Shown here: piece by piece, positions 26,572 through 35,055 of the stretch | Position numbering within the stretch: position 1 is the stretch's first letter | Layout of the letters: each line of letters opens with the position of its first letter | Assembly (NCBI GenBank): GCA_964558465.1 | Contig: CAZLEF010000006.1 | Coordinates: forward strand, 1-64,000 | Direction of reading: 5' to 3' | Source: JACJYC01 sp964558465 | Lineage (GTDB): Bacteria > Bacteroidota > Bacteroidia > Chitinophagales > Saprospiraceae | Length of the DNA: 64,000 bases | The notes under the pieces: model-generated | Database searches by the model: none | Told to the model about the DNA's origin: nothing | Seen by the model: the letters and a program-made list of their open reading frames with translations, nothing else | Position numbers and translations under genes: made by a program

Positions 26572-27366
26572 ATGAATGAGCCGCCACCTATCCGCATGCC
26601 GGTCATCAGCCTGCAGAACCTCAGCAAGTCTTACGGCAACTTCCAGGTTTTGCATGGCATCAACCTGGAAATATACCCGGGGCAGGTCATTGGCTATATT
26701 GGCCCCAACGGCGCCGGAAAGTCGACAACCGTAAGAATTCTGGCCGGGCTTGACGGAGATTTTACGGGCAAGGTAAAAGTTGGCGGGATTGATGTACAGC
26801 AGGATCCGTTGAGCGTGAAGCGGTTGATTGGTTACGTTCCCGAACTGGCCGAGCTTTACGAAGTATTAAGTCCGGTGGAGTTCCTGACTATGATCGGCCG
26901 GCTTCATGACATCCCTGATCCGGTTATTCTGGAACGCAGCGAAAAGATGCTCCGTTTTTTTGGCCTGGATGGAAACCGGAATGACCGGATGGACACCTTT
27001 TCCAAAGGGATGCGACAAAAAGTTTTGCTGATTTCCGGCCTCCTGCACAATCCGCAGATCCTGTTTCTGGATGAACCCCTGTCCGGGTTGGATGCCAATT
27101 CCGTGATCCTCGTCAAAGAAATCATTTCCAGGCTTGCCGCGCAGGGAAAAACGGTATTTTACTGTTCGCACATGATGGACGTAGTAGAGAAAGTATCTGA
27201 CCGGATCATCCTGATCGATCAGGGGAAAGTGATCGCAGACGGAACCTTTCAGGAACTCAAGCAGCAGGAAGGTGAATCGCTCGAGCAGGTTTTTTCCAAA
27301 CTTACCGGCCATCAGGATCTGGACCAATTGGCAGGAGATTTTATGGAATCATTTGGAACACCGTAA
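26572..27366 (+). CDS. ABC transporter ATP-binding protein
   Basis: This 264-residue cytoplasmic ATPase has Walker A (GPNGAGKST), Q-loop region (GYVPELAELYE), an ABC signature in variant form (FSKGMRQKVLL), Walker B (ILFLDEPLSGLD) and the H-loop (CSHMMDVVEKVSD). It belongs to the CcmA/ABC-2 exporter type, which pairs with a separate multi-span permease. The permease gene starts 3 bp after its stop. Substrate is unknown. Confidence 0.93.
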   Translation: MNEPPPIRMPVISLQNLSKSYGNFQVLHGINLEIYPGQVIGYIGPNGAGKSTTVRILAGLDGDFTGKVKVGGIDVQQDPLSVKRLIGYVPELAELYEVLSPVEFLTMIGRLHDIPDPVILERSEKMLRFFGLDGNRNDRMDTFSKGMRQKVLLISGLLHNPQILFLDEPLSGLDANSVILVKEIISRLAAQGKTVFYCSHMMDVVEKVSDRIILIDQGKVIADGTFQELKQQEGESLEQVFSKLTGHQDLDQLAGDFMESFGTP

Positions 27367-27369
27367 AAC

Positions 27370-29025
27370 ATGGTGAAATTCTGGCTAAAGATCATCCGGT
27401 GGTTAAATCCGTTGTGGCGCCGGCTTGACGTCCACCCAGGTCATCTTGCTGCATTGATGGAGGCCAGGCTGTTGATGGAAAGCAGGCGAAAGGTCTCCTG
27501 GCAACAAAACAAGCCCTCATCCTCCAGGGGTAGGGGTTGGCTTGTTTATTTATCTTTTTTCCTGATTGGCGCCGGCGCTTTATTGGCGATCGCCCGGTTT
27601 GACCATACCGGATCCGGCATTACCCTGTACTTTCTCATCTGGATGGTCTTTTTTTCCATTACCCTGATCAGCGATTTTACAGATGTCCTGATTGATGTGC
27701 GGGACAATTATATTGTGCTTCCGAGGCCGGTGAGCGACCGGACCATCAGTACTGCCCGGTTGTTGCACATCATTATTTACCTGATGGGGTTGACCCTGCC
27801 GTTTATTTTGCCGGCTCTGGTTTATTTCCTGATCCAATTCGGTTTGACCGGCAGCATTATTTTTCTGTTTTTACAATTGTTGAGTGAATTGATGGTGGTA
27901 TTTGGCATCAACCTGGTCTATCTGGGCATTCTTCGGTTTGCCACGCCTGCAAGGTTCAAAGACATGATCGGATATTTTCAAATCATGCTGACCGTGTTCA
28001 TTTTTGCTGCCTATTACCTAACCCCAAAGTTGTTGGATTGGGACAGGGTGGCAGCCGTGAATTTTCTGGAAAAGCCATTGGCCACCCTTTTGCCTCCGGC
28101 CTGGCTGGGCAGTATCTGGACCCTTTTATGGGATGGCGCTGCGGATCCCAATACCCTGATCAGGGCATTTCTGGGCGTTGCGACGCCGGTAGCCGGGATC
28201 TGGCTGGTGATCCGTTACCTCGCTTCGGGGTTCAACCGGAAATTGATGGCGATCAGCCTGGGCCAGAAAGACGAGAATGCCAAAATCATTCAGCCGGCAA
28301 CAGTCCGGACAACATGGGGTGAAAAACTGGGCGGTTTGCTGTGTTCGGATTCAGCAGAAAAGGCTGCCTTCAACCTGACGTGGCTGGTTACCGGAAGAAG
28401 CCGGGATTTCAAGGTGAAAGTGTATCCCAGTTTTGGCTTCATCCCGGTATTTTTTCTCTACATGGCGATTCAGGGGGAAGGCAGCATTCAGGAGCGGATC
28501 GAAGAAATCAAAAACGGCAACCATTTCCTGTTGCTGCTGTATATGCTCCTGGTTGCGATCAGCACGCCATTGCTCAGTGTGCGGCATTCTGATAAATACA
28601 AAGCTTCCTGGATATTTTTTGTGACCCCTGTACAAAAAAAGGGTCAGTTGATTTCCGGTGCGTTCAAAGCTGTAATGGCCCGGTATTTTCTCCCTTTTTA
28701 TACACTGGCCGCCCTTTTTACCCTGGGGTTCTGGGGTTTAAAAACCACTCCCCATATCATACTGGCCCTGCTCAATTTAACCCTGATTGGCGCCATCATT
28801 GCATATACAACAAGCGCATTGCCGCTTTCAACACCCTGGGAGGAAGCCAAAAAAGGAGGACAGGTAGCAGCCTCTTTCATCAGTACCTTTGCAATAGGTT
28901 TTGTTGGTGGCGGCCACTATTTATTGGTTCTGTTTGCACCGGGGTGGCTTGCCCTGGTGGTTGCGGCGATCCTGGTTATCCCCTTATTTTACCTCTTAAA
29001 AGGCCTTTCCGGCCAAAAATGGTAA
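27370..29025 (+). CDS. ABC-2-type permease, multi-span membrane protein
   Basis: This 551-residue protein starts with a short cytoplasmic segment and has around ten to twelve predicted membrane helices (for example about 58-76, 85-105, 135-165, 170-200, 340-360, 385-400, 430-460, 500-545). It pairs with the ATPase 3 bp upstream. It resembles the large ABC permeases of Bacteroidota whose substrates are not known. No catalytic or metal motif is visible. Confidence 0.82.
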   Translation: MVKFWLKIIRWLNPLWRRLDVHPGHLAALMEARLLMESRRKVSWQQNKPSSSRGRGWLVYLSFFLIGAGALLAIARFDHTGSGITLYFLIWMVFFSITLISDFTDVLIDVRDNYIVLPRPVSDRTISTARLLHIIIYLMGLTLPFILPALVYFLIQFGLTGSIIFLFLQLLSELMVVFGINLVYLGILRFATPARFKDMIGYFQIMLTVFIFAAYYLTPKLLDWDRVAAVNFLEKPLATLLPPAWLGSIWTLLWDGAADPNTLIRAFLGVATPVAGIWLVIRYLASGFNRKLMAISLGQKDENAKIIQPATVRTTWGEKLGGLLCSDSAEKAAFNLTWLVTGRSRDFKVKVYPSFGFIPVFFLYMAIQGEGSIQERIEEIKNGNHFLLLLYMLLVAISTPLLSVRHSDKYKASWIFFVTPVQKKGQLISGAFKAVMARYFLPFYTLAALFTLGFWGLKTTPHIILALLNLTLIGAIIAYTTSALPLSTPWEEAKKGGQVAASFISTFAIGFVGGGHYLLVLFAPGWLALVVAAILVIPLFYLLKGLSGQKW

Positions 29026-29049
29026 ACTTGAACTGTAAACAAACTCAAC

Positions 29050-29799
29050 ATGGTTTCAGAACAATTAACAAAGATAGACATCCTCGCAGTCGGTGTTCAT
29101 CCGGATGATGTGGAACTGAGTTGCAGCGGAACCCTTTTGCACCATATCAGTACAGGAAAAACGGTGGGGCTGCTGGACCTGACCCGTGGGGAATTGGGAA
29201 CGAGAGGTTCGGCGGAGATCCGGGACTCGGAAGCCCTGACTGCCGCTAAGATGATGGGTGCGCAGTTTCGGAAAAACCTTGAAATGGCAGACGGATTTTT
29301 CACCAGTTCAAAAGAAAATATTTTAAAAATCGCAAGTGTGATCCGGAGTTGCAAGCCCGGGATTGTCCTGGCCAACGCACTTGAAGACCGGCATCCGGAC
29401 CATGGCCGGGCGGCGAAACTGGTTGCCGACGCCTGCTTTTTTGCCGGCCTTCAAAAGGTGATCACTTATGATCAGAACGGGTTGAAGCAGGAAAGATGGC
29501 GTCCCCTCGCGGTTTATCACTATATCCAGGATCACAACCTGAAGCCGGATTTTGTCGTAGACATAACGCCGTTCATCGGGCGGAAATTTGAGCTCATTCT
29601 GGCCTTCCGCTCACAGTTTTACGATCCCGGCGCCTCGGAATATTCAAACGAACCGGATTCTCCGATCTCCGGCCGGGAGTTCCTGGATTTCCTGAGGGCC
29701 AAGGCAGCTGCATACGGCAGACCTGCAGGGTTTGAGTTTGCAGAGGGGTTTAATGCCGGGCGTACCCCCGGCATCAGAAATCTCTTTGACCTGTGCTGA
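29050..29799 (+). CDS. bshB1: Bacillithiol biosynthesis deacetylase BshB1
   Basis: This 249-residue LmbE/PIG-L-type deacetylase has the zinc-site motif VHPDDVEL (His17, Asp19, Asp20), then LTRGELGTRG, and the downstream histidine motif RHPDHGRA. BshB1 removes acetate from GlcNAc-malate to give GlcN-malate, the second step of bacillithiol synthesis in the cytoplasm. The length and TRGELGTRGS signature favour BshB1 over other LmbE-like proteins. It is the last gene of the stress-protein/ABC operon (24-bp gap), linking this unit to thiol redox defence, and ends 6 bp from the convergent lipoprotein gene. Confidence 0.92.
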   Translation: MVSEQLTKIDILAVGVHPDDVELSCSGTLLHHISTGKTVGLLDLTRGELGTRGSAEIRDSEALTAAKMMGAQFRKNLEMADGFFTSSKENILKIASVIRSCKPGIVLANALEDRHPDHGRAAKLVADACFFAGLQKVITYDQNGLKQERWRPLAVYHYIQDHNLKPDFVVDITPFIGRKFELILAFRSQFYDPGASEYSNEPDSPISGREFLDFLRAKAAAYGRPAGFEFAEGFNAGRTPGIRNLFDLC

Positions 29800-29805
29800 A
29801 ACAGG

Positions 29806-30231
29806 TTATTGATTCAGGGTATTCAGACCTGCATAATAAATAAGGTTCCATTCCGTCCCCTGTTTTGCGAATCTGCGGCGCAGGGCATATTGACCTGAAC
29901 GGTGGATCAGGTTTTCGGTGACAATATCCGCCCCGAAAGTTTCGAAGTGGATATCAAAATCCGAGGTCGAGGGATCAACCAGCCTGTGCATGACCCAGTT
30001 TTCGGGCAGCCACCTGAATGCTCCGCCGGCAATGGTGGCGCTATCCGCATTGTCCGGAATGCCCTCCAACGGGAAAACAATATGTTCCATCTGGTAAAGG
30101 CTGTCGGTCAGGAATCGCTGGTAAAAAGCTGTAAAATCTTCCGGAAGATTTCCGGTTGGTTCAGCGCTATTTTCCTTTGGTCTGCAGGAGAATACAGCGC
30201 ATGCGAACAAAATGAAAATCAAGGGTTTCAT
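29806..30231 (-). CDS. Small lipoprotein, DUF4348-like
   Basis: This 141-residue protein has a lipoprotein signal (LFACAVFSC) and a compact domain starting DFTAFYQRFLTDSLYQMEHIVFPLEG, which resembles DUF4348 proteins of Bacteroidota, where D-x-F-x-x-F-x-x-D and F-P-L-x-G are typical. It should sit in the inner or outer membrane facing the periplasm. It starts 64 bp after hemD on the same strand and may be co-transcribed. Function is unknown, and the family assignment is from memory of the pattern. Confidence 0.7.
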   Translation of the reverse strand: MKPLIFILFACAVFSCRPKENSAEPTGNLPEDFTAFYQRFLTDSLYQMEHIVFPLEGIPDNADSATIAGGAFRWLPENWVMHRLVDPSTSDFDIHFETFGADIVTENLIHRSGQYALRRRFAKQGTEWNLIYYAGLNTLNQ

Positions 30232-30295
30232 ATTGGCAATTTTGTAGAAAACGCAAAATCAGTTAAAAGTGACAGCACCCCGCGACCAGGGCTGT

Positions 30296-30970
30296 TCACC
30301 GGATCAGGGAAAAGATGCAATCCAGCAGGGCTGGTTCGTCAGGTGATTTTGAAACAACAAAATTCTTCCAGCCGCACTCTGCCAGGGTTTGGGCTGTTGC
30401 CGGGCCGATGGCGACTGCTTTGGCGTGGAGGGCAACCGGACCGGCGTCCTCACAAAATGCTTCTGCATTCATGGAACTGGTAAAAACATAAATATCCGCT
30501 TCGGGAAAAGTGGCTGGTGCAGTGATTTCATTGGTATAAACAACGAGGTCGATGGATACGATCTCTTTGTGCAGCAGTTTTTGGATCGAACGTTTTGAAT
30601 ATTGTGCCCTGGGGAACAACACCCTTTTATTTCTGGCAAGGCTGACAAAATCCAGGGCGACGATTTCCGGTAAACCTGCGCCGGTAAAATCCGGCGGTCG
30701 ACCGATCCCGGAAAGGAATTGGCCGGTGCCCGGGCCAAGGGCTGCAATCCGGGCAGCAGGCCAGTTCAGTCCGGCCGTTTCAAGCCCGGATTTAAAAAAG
30801 GAAACCGCATTTTTACTGTAAAAAAACAACCATTCCGAATCAGGCACTGCAGAAAATAAAACCTGCCGGAAGGATAAAAAGGAATACCCCGTCACCTGGA
30901 AACCTGAACTTTCCAGTTTTTCCCGGAGGACGCTGCCGGCAGGGAGTTCCCTGGTAATAAAAACCTTCAT
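30296..30970 (-). CDS. hemD: Uroporphyrinogen-III synthase
   Basis: This 224-residue protein begins MKVFITRELPAGS, like HemD, and shows the two-lobed layout with FFYSKNAVSFF in the first lobe and DIYVFTSSMNAEAF...KAVAIGPATAQTLAECG in the second. HemD closes and rearranges hydroxymethylbilane to uroporphyrinogen III in heme and siroheme synthesis. HemD sequences vary widely, but the TSS-N-A and AIGPATA motifs are characteristic. It lies 22 bp after the NYN/cold-shock gene, which separates it from hemC. Confidence 0.88.
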   Translation of the reverse strand: MKVFITRELPAGSVLREKLESSGFQVTGYSFLSFRQVLFSAVPDSEWLFFYSKNAVSFFKSGLETAGLNWPAARIAALGPGTGQFLSGIGRPPDFTGAGLPEIVALDFVSLARNKRVLFPRAQYSKRSIQKLLHKEIVSIDLVVYTNEITAPATFPEADIYVFTSSMNAEAFCEDAGPVALHAKAVAIGPATAQTLAECGWKNFVVSKSPDEPALLDCIFSLIR

Positions 30971-30992
30971 TCGGGGCTTTTAAGGATCAAGT

Positions 30993-31928
30993 TTATTCCT
31001 CTTCCCAGAGCAACCGGATATTTTCAGCAATCGGTTCGCCTTCGTCATTTCGACCGATGGTGAATTCCACCTCATCCCCTTCCCTGAGCTCTGTAAAGTC
31101 GCCGTCAACAACACTGGTATGATGAAAGAAAAGATTATTCGGCGGATACTTGATAAAACCGTATCCGTTTTTCAGGCTGAAAATTTCACCCACCAGGATC
31201 TCACCTTCTTCAAATTCCTCCAGAACCTCATGGCCGTTGGCAGGGGTTTCAGATGCGACCTGATAAGCTTTTTTGCCTTCCGTCTGAACAAAGATATTGT
31301 TGATCAACGGATCGTTTCGTTTTAAACGATTATCGATCATCTCATGCATGGCGATCGGATAAGAAACCTCTTCGAGCAGTTCCTGGGAGGTTCGTGTGAT
31401 CATCCTTTTGCCGATTTCATTTTCATATTCAAAATCCCAGCTCAGGACCATTACCCTTACCCCTGTCGCATTCAGTTTCCGGATCAGAGGGGCATAGTCG
31501 CCATCGGAGCTGATCAAAACCATAATATCAAAAACATTGTGGACTGCCTGGTCGTAAGCTTCCAGCGCAAGATTAACGTCGACGCCCCGATCTTCCCTCC
31601 GGCCAAAGGTGGACCGGATGGGGATGAAATGGGTCATGACTCCGGCAGACATCAGGATGTCATCGAACACGCGGTCCCAGTACAGGGTATCACCCCTTTG
31701 TTTGGCTTCAAATGCATTCAGTCTTCCCCTGAAATAATGAGCTGAAACAATTTGGCAGAGGCGGACGTCCGTATTTTCTTCCTGGCCGACCTGATGCCGG
31801 ATAAACTCGTGAAGACCGGAAACGCTCAGCCGTCTTCTCCGCTGGTGATCATAATTGTAATAATTGCTTACGTGCAGAAAATAGTTGCCATCGTAAAACA
31901 CACCAATTCTTAACATCTTTTCTCGCAT
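30993..31928 (-). CDS. NYN-domain nuclease fused to a cold-shock domain
   Basis: This 311-residue protein has an N-terminal NYN (PIN-like) domain with acidic residues in the expected places: VFYDGNYF (Asp13), REDRGVDVNLALEAYDQA, and LISSDGDYAPLIRKL. A linker of about 70 residues follows, and then a C-terminal cold-shock domain (about 240-311) with the RNA-binding strands NGYGFIKY and LFFHHTSV. It probably binds and cuts RNA in the cytoplasm; the target is unknown. A possible promoter (TTTG, 20 nt, TAAATTGA; 31938-31969) lies just upstream, and hemC ends 77 bp before it. The start could instead be the ATG four codons in, at 31916. Confidence 0.88.
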   Translation of the reverse strand: MREKMLRIGVFYDGNYFLHVSNYYNYDHQRRRRLSVSGLHEFIRHQVGQEENTDVRLCQIVSAHYFRGRLNAFEAKQRGDTLYWDRVFDDILMSAGVMTHFIPIRSTFGRREDRGVDVNLALEAYDQAVHNVFDIMVLISSDGDYAPLIRKLNATGVRVMVLSWDFEYENEIGKRMITRTSQELLEEVSYPIAMHEMIDNRLKRNDPLINNIFVQTEGKKAYQVASETPANGHEVLEEFEEGEILVGEIFSLKNGYGFIKYPPNNLFFHHTSVVDGDFTELREGDEVEFTIGRNDEGEPIAENIRLLWEEE

Positions 31929-32005
31929 CTTAACTATTCAATTTATGTTATACTTATAAAATCCGCAAATTATGGGTTTTGGGAAGGGAATTAGCCGGGT
32001 CAGGT

Positions 32006-32902
32006 TTATTTCGATAATGCCTCCGCCAGGTTTTCGGCAAGTTGGAAACTGGTACTGGCGGATAATTGAACACGTTTAACAGGGGAATCCCAGGTGTCGG
32101 CTTTGGCTGCCCAGGCGTGAATATTGCCGGCCGGGTCTTTCTCACAAAAAACCCCAAGCGGAAGCTGGCAACCTCCATTCAATAGCCGGAGGGTTTTTCG
32201 TTCGATATTTGTAACAGCCGAGACGTCCGGGTGATGTATCGTTTTAAGGATATTCCGGGTTGCCAGGTCATCGGTTCTGACCTGCCAGGCCAGGACACCC
32301 TGCGCGGGGGCCGGTACAAACTCACGGGGATTTAAGCGAACAATATGAAAATCTGATAGGTCAAGGTTTAATCGCTGAAGGCCCGCAGCTGCCAGCATAA
32401 TAGCTTCAGCCTGCCCTTCACGCAATTTCTGGAGGCGGGTTGGCACATTTCCTCTGAGATCCAGAAACCGGATATCTTGTCTGAAAAAGAGCAACTGGGC
32501 TTTTCTTCTGCTGGAGGAAGTACCGACCAGTGCGCCTTCGTTCAACCCGAACAGTTTTTCTTTAGTCAGGGTATCCTTTCGGCAGATCAGCCAGTCTTCC
32601 GGGTTTTCCCTGTAGGAGACCGCGCCGATCATCAGGCCATCCGGATTTGTGGTAGGCAAATCCTTCATGGAGTGTACTGCCAGGTCTACTTCGTGCAGGA
32701 GTAATGCTTCTTCTATTTCTTTCGTAAAGAAACCTTTTCCTTCAATTTTATCAAAACCGAGATGCTGGATTTGATCGCCTTTCGTTTTGATAATGACCAA
32801 TTCCGACGGTATTCCTTTTTCTAATAAAGCTTGTTGGGTATGCCGGGCTTGCCAAAGCGCCAACTCGCTTCCCCTTGTACCTATCCTCAATGGCTTGCTC
32901 AA
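32006..32902 (-). CDS. hemC: Hydroxymethylbilane synthase (porphobilinogen deaminase)
   Basis: HemC joins four porphobilinogen units into hydroxymethylbilane. Landmarks are RIGTRGSELALWQA near the start, KTKGDQ, HSMKDLPTTNPDGL, GTSSSRRKAQL, DLRGNVPTRLQKL and the NGGCQLPLGVF loop with the dipyrromethane-binding cysteine. I place the start at a TTG (32902), giving 298 residues beginning S-K-P-L-R-I-G-T-R-G, because a consensus -7 element lies at 32927-32934. ATG codons at 32989, 33043 and 33136 give unusual extensions of 29-78 residues and, for the longest, run into the divergent gene's upstream region. The start is therefore likely but unproven. Confidence 0.88.
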   Translation of the reverse strand: MSKPLRIGTRGSELALWQARHTQQALLEKGIPSELVIIKTKGDQIQHLGFDKIEGKGFFTKEIEEALLLHEVDLAVHSMKDLPTTNPDGLMIGAVSYRENPEDWLICRKDTLTKEKLFGLNEGALVGTSSSRRKAQLLFFRQDIRFLDLRGNVPTRLQKLREGQAEAIMLAAAGLQRLNLDLSDFHIVRLNPREFVPAPAQGVLAWQVRTDDLATRNILKTIHHPDVSAVTNIERKTLRLLNGGCQLPLGVFCEKDPAGNIHAWAAKADTWDSPVKRVQLSASTSFQLAENLAEALSK

Positions 32903-32926
32903 TGGATGTTTCTTTTTCGGGCGGGG

Positions 32927-32934
32927 CAAAGATA
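32927..32934 (-). promoter_or_regulatory. Bacteroidota -7 element for hemC
   Basis: TATCTTTG on the minus strand is an exact TAnnTTTG match. It lies 24 nt before the proposed TTG start and inside the longer open frame, which argues against the ATG starts further upstream. Confidence 0.5.
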
Positions 32935-33122
32935 ATGATTTCTGTTTTAAATATTGCCCATCCTGAAAAATTTTGAGGCACTGAAGCATTTTTTCAAGGT
33001 TTTTGTTGGATATCCAATTTTTAAAGTTATATTCGTTGCTCATAAACCGTTGCTTCTCTTCAGCTTCTATCACTTCTGCTCCGCGTTCCTTCTGCTCAGG
33101 TTCGTCACCAATTATCAACAAT

Positions 33123-33548
33123 ATGAAAACCAACAAAATTTTACTTGCAGGACTTGCGGGGGGTATTGCTTCCTTTCTTATGGGCTGGCTGCTGTGGGGG
33201 ATCGTATTCAGAAGCTATTTTGAAAGCAACATGGGGTCTGCCACAAACCTGATGAAACCGGAGGCGGAAATGGTGTGGTGGGCATTGATTGCCGGGAATT
33301 TATTATCCGGCCTTCTGCTTGCTATCATTTTTGGGAGATGGGCTTCCATCAGCACTTTTGTCGGCGGCCTTAAAGCCGGGGCAACTATAGGGTTGCTCAT
33401 GGGGTTGAGCTACAGCCTGGTTTCGTTTGCTACTTCAAACATGTACATCCTGAATTCCGCAATAGTAGATTCACTGCTCAATGCAGTAGTCGGCGGAGTC
33501 GCAGGTGGTGTGGTCGGTTGGGTGCTCGGCATGAAAAAGCCAGCCTGA
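33123..33548 (+). CDS. Small integral membrane protein, function unknown
   Basis: This 141-residue protein has four predicted membrane helices (about 6-28, 50-70, 80-103, 115-136) rich in glycine (GLAGGIASFLMGWLLWG, VVGGVAGGVVGWVLG). I do not recognise a characterised family. The start at 33123 puts the first helix at the N-terminus; the frame from 33003 would add an unlike 40-residue segment. It is divergent from hemC, with a possible promoter (TTG, 19 nt, TATATTCG) about 90 bp upstream. Confidence 0.78.
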   Translation: MKTNKILLAGLAGGIASFLMGWLLWGIVFRSYFESNMGSATNLMKPEAEMVWWALIAGNLLSGLLLAIIFGRWASISTFVGGLKAGATIGLLMGLSYSLVSFATSNMYILNSAIVDSLLNAVVGGVAGGVVGWVLGMKKPA

Positions 33549-33568
33549 TCCGGTTGGTCATAGTGAAC

Positions 33569-33598
33569 AAAAAAGCCCCGCGGCATTGCTGCGGGGCT
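33569..33598 (-). terminator. Strong intrinsic terminator
   Basis: AGCCCCGC (33574-33581) and GCGGGGCT (33591-33598) form a GC-rich stem that extends inward by three more pairs. On the minus strand it is followed by six U (33569-33574 region). It would end transcripts coming from the flavoprotein gene side. The right flank is not T-rich, so plus-strand termination would be weaker. Confidence 0.7.
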
Positions 33599-33720
33599 CC
33601 AACTTTACACTCACTAGTTTATGAAACTAAAGCCAACTTTACATTTTTTGCGGCAGATTGCATGTTGTGCAATGAACCGGAACACCTAAATATAAGGGTT
33701 TATACTCGAATTTTATTGTC
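33571..33720 (-). ncRNA. Candidate small RNA or 3'UTR element with duplicated motif
   Basis: On the minus strand TGTAAAGTTGG occurs twice (33633-33643 and 33599-33609), flanking a hairpin TAGTTT-CAT-AAACTA (33615-33629), and the second copy runs directly into the terminator. An exact -7 element TATTTTTG lies at 33728-33735, without a -33 partner. This could be an independent small RNA of about 150 nt or the 3' end of the flavoprotein transcript, whose stop is at 33766. Confidence 0.35.
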
Positions 33721-33765
33721 AATGTTTCAAAAATATACGTTAAAAAAAATTTAAAACCATAAAAT

Positions 33766-35055
33766 TCACCCTTTTTTGCCTGTTTTGCCACCCTGATTGC
33801 CTGCTATCAGCATGCGAAACCAGAACAAAGGTGTCAGGAGTTTCTCTCTCAGGTTAAAATCCGTATACATGTCGGAAAGGGTGGCCAGCATTTTCCGGTT
33901 GCCGGAAATAACGGCCCCCATCAAATTGACAATTGCCGGATACCGCATTATTTCCTGGAGTTTGCGGCTCAGGCGCATTTCAGATCCCAATACCCTGGCA
34001 ACCCTTTTATCGTAATCCTGCAGGAATGAAGCGCTGAAATCATTTGCTTTCAGACAAAGGATGGCCTGATCCGCAGCAATGAAGCCACTGTAAAAGGCGT
34101 TGCCTATACCCTCGCCGGTGAGGGGGTCGATCAGGTGTCCTGCGTCGCCCACCAGCATATATCCATCTCCCGATAGTCTTCTTGGCCTGGAGCCCAGCGG
34201 AAGCCCGTATCCAACGGTATTGCCGATCTTTTCGGCATTCTGAAACCTGTCCTTGATCAAGGGGTGCTCCTGAATGAGTTCATCCAGAACCCTGTTCAGA
34301 TTGATCTTTTTCTTTTTCAGAATATCGGTTCTCATGCCGATTCCGACATTGGCATAGCCATCCGGCAAAGGAAATATCCAGAAATAACCGGGGGTGATTT
34401 CCTTTATAAAGTGGAGTTCGATAAAATTGCCGTCCCTGAACTGCGTGACGCCGCGGTAGTAAGCCCTGAGCGCTGCTGCGTGGTGTTTGGGGTCTTTGGT
34501 AAGGCCCCCGATATTGCGGCTGAAAGATGAATGGGCGCCATCGGCAATGATCAGCAATTTGCACCTTGCAACAGGCCGGCTGTTATGGGTTTCCAGTTGC
34601 CATCCGCCCGGGATTTTCTGGTATCCGGTTATAGGGGTCTCCGGCCGGAAATCAATATCCGGTCTCAGCAATACTTCTTTGACCAGGAAATGGTCAAAAT
34701 CAAGCCTCCTGCATACATAGCCCGGGGATTCGACAGGCTCATCCAAAGATTCGACAGGTTTCTCATGGCCGCTGTTATTGAACGGCACGTCAATAACCTT
34801 CCCATTTGGGGCAAAAAAACGAATGCCCCAAACCCCCGTCTGGAAGCGCTGAGCGTTGAACCGTTTCAATATCGCCGGATCCAGCCGTTGCAAAAGCGTG
34901 GTGACCTTTCCGCTGACAGCGTCTCCGCAAATTTTATCCCTGGGAAAGGCCGATTTGTCAAACAGGATAGAAGGAATACCCGAATAACTGAGTTTTAAGG
35001 CGGTTGCTGCACCCCCGGGGCCGGCGCCTACAATACAAATATCCGTTTGGAGCAT
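33766..35055 (-). CDS. Geranylgeranyl-reductase-family FAD-dependent oxidoreductase
   Basis: This 429-residue flavoprotein has an N-terminal FAD fold (DICIVGAGPGGAATALKLSYSG), the KICGDAVSGKV motif typical of the geranylgeranyl reductase family, GYVCRRLDFDHFLV, and the second FAD motif MLVGDAGHLIDPLTGEGIGNAFYSG. Such enzymes reduce double bonds in isoprenoid chains, or oxidise related hydrophobic substrates, at the membrane. No isoprenoid gene is adjacent, so the substrate is open. The start codon overlaps the end of a 29-codon upstream frame (TGATG), and an intrinsic terminator lies between its promoter and its start. Confidence 0.88.
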   Translation of the reverse strand: MLQTDICIVGAGPGGAATALKLSYSGIPSILFDKSAFPRDKICGDAVSGKVTTLLQRLDPAILKRFNAQRFQTGVWGIRFFAPNGKVIDVPFNNSGHEKPVESLDEPVESPGYVCRRLDFDHFLVKEVLLRPDIDFRPETPITGYQKIPGGWQLETHNSRPVARCKLLIIADGAHSSFSRNIGGLTKDPKHHAAALRAYYRGVTQFRDGNFIELHFIKEITPGYFWIFPLPDGYANVGIGMRTDILKKKKINLNRVLDELIQEHPLIKDRFQNAEKIGNTVGYGLPLGSRPRRLSGDGYMLVGDAGHLIDPLTGEGIGNAFYSGFIAADQAILCLKANDFSASFLQDYDKRVARVLGSEMRLSRKLQEIMRYPAIVNLMGAVISGNRKMLATLSDMYTDFNLREKLLTPLFWFRMLIAGNQGGKTGKKG

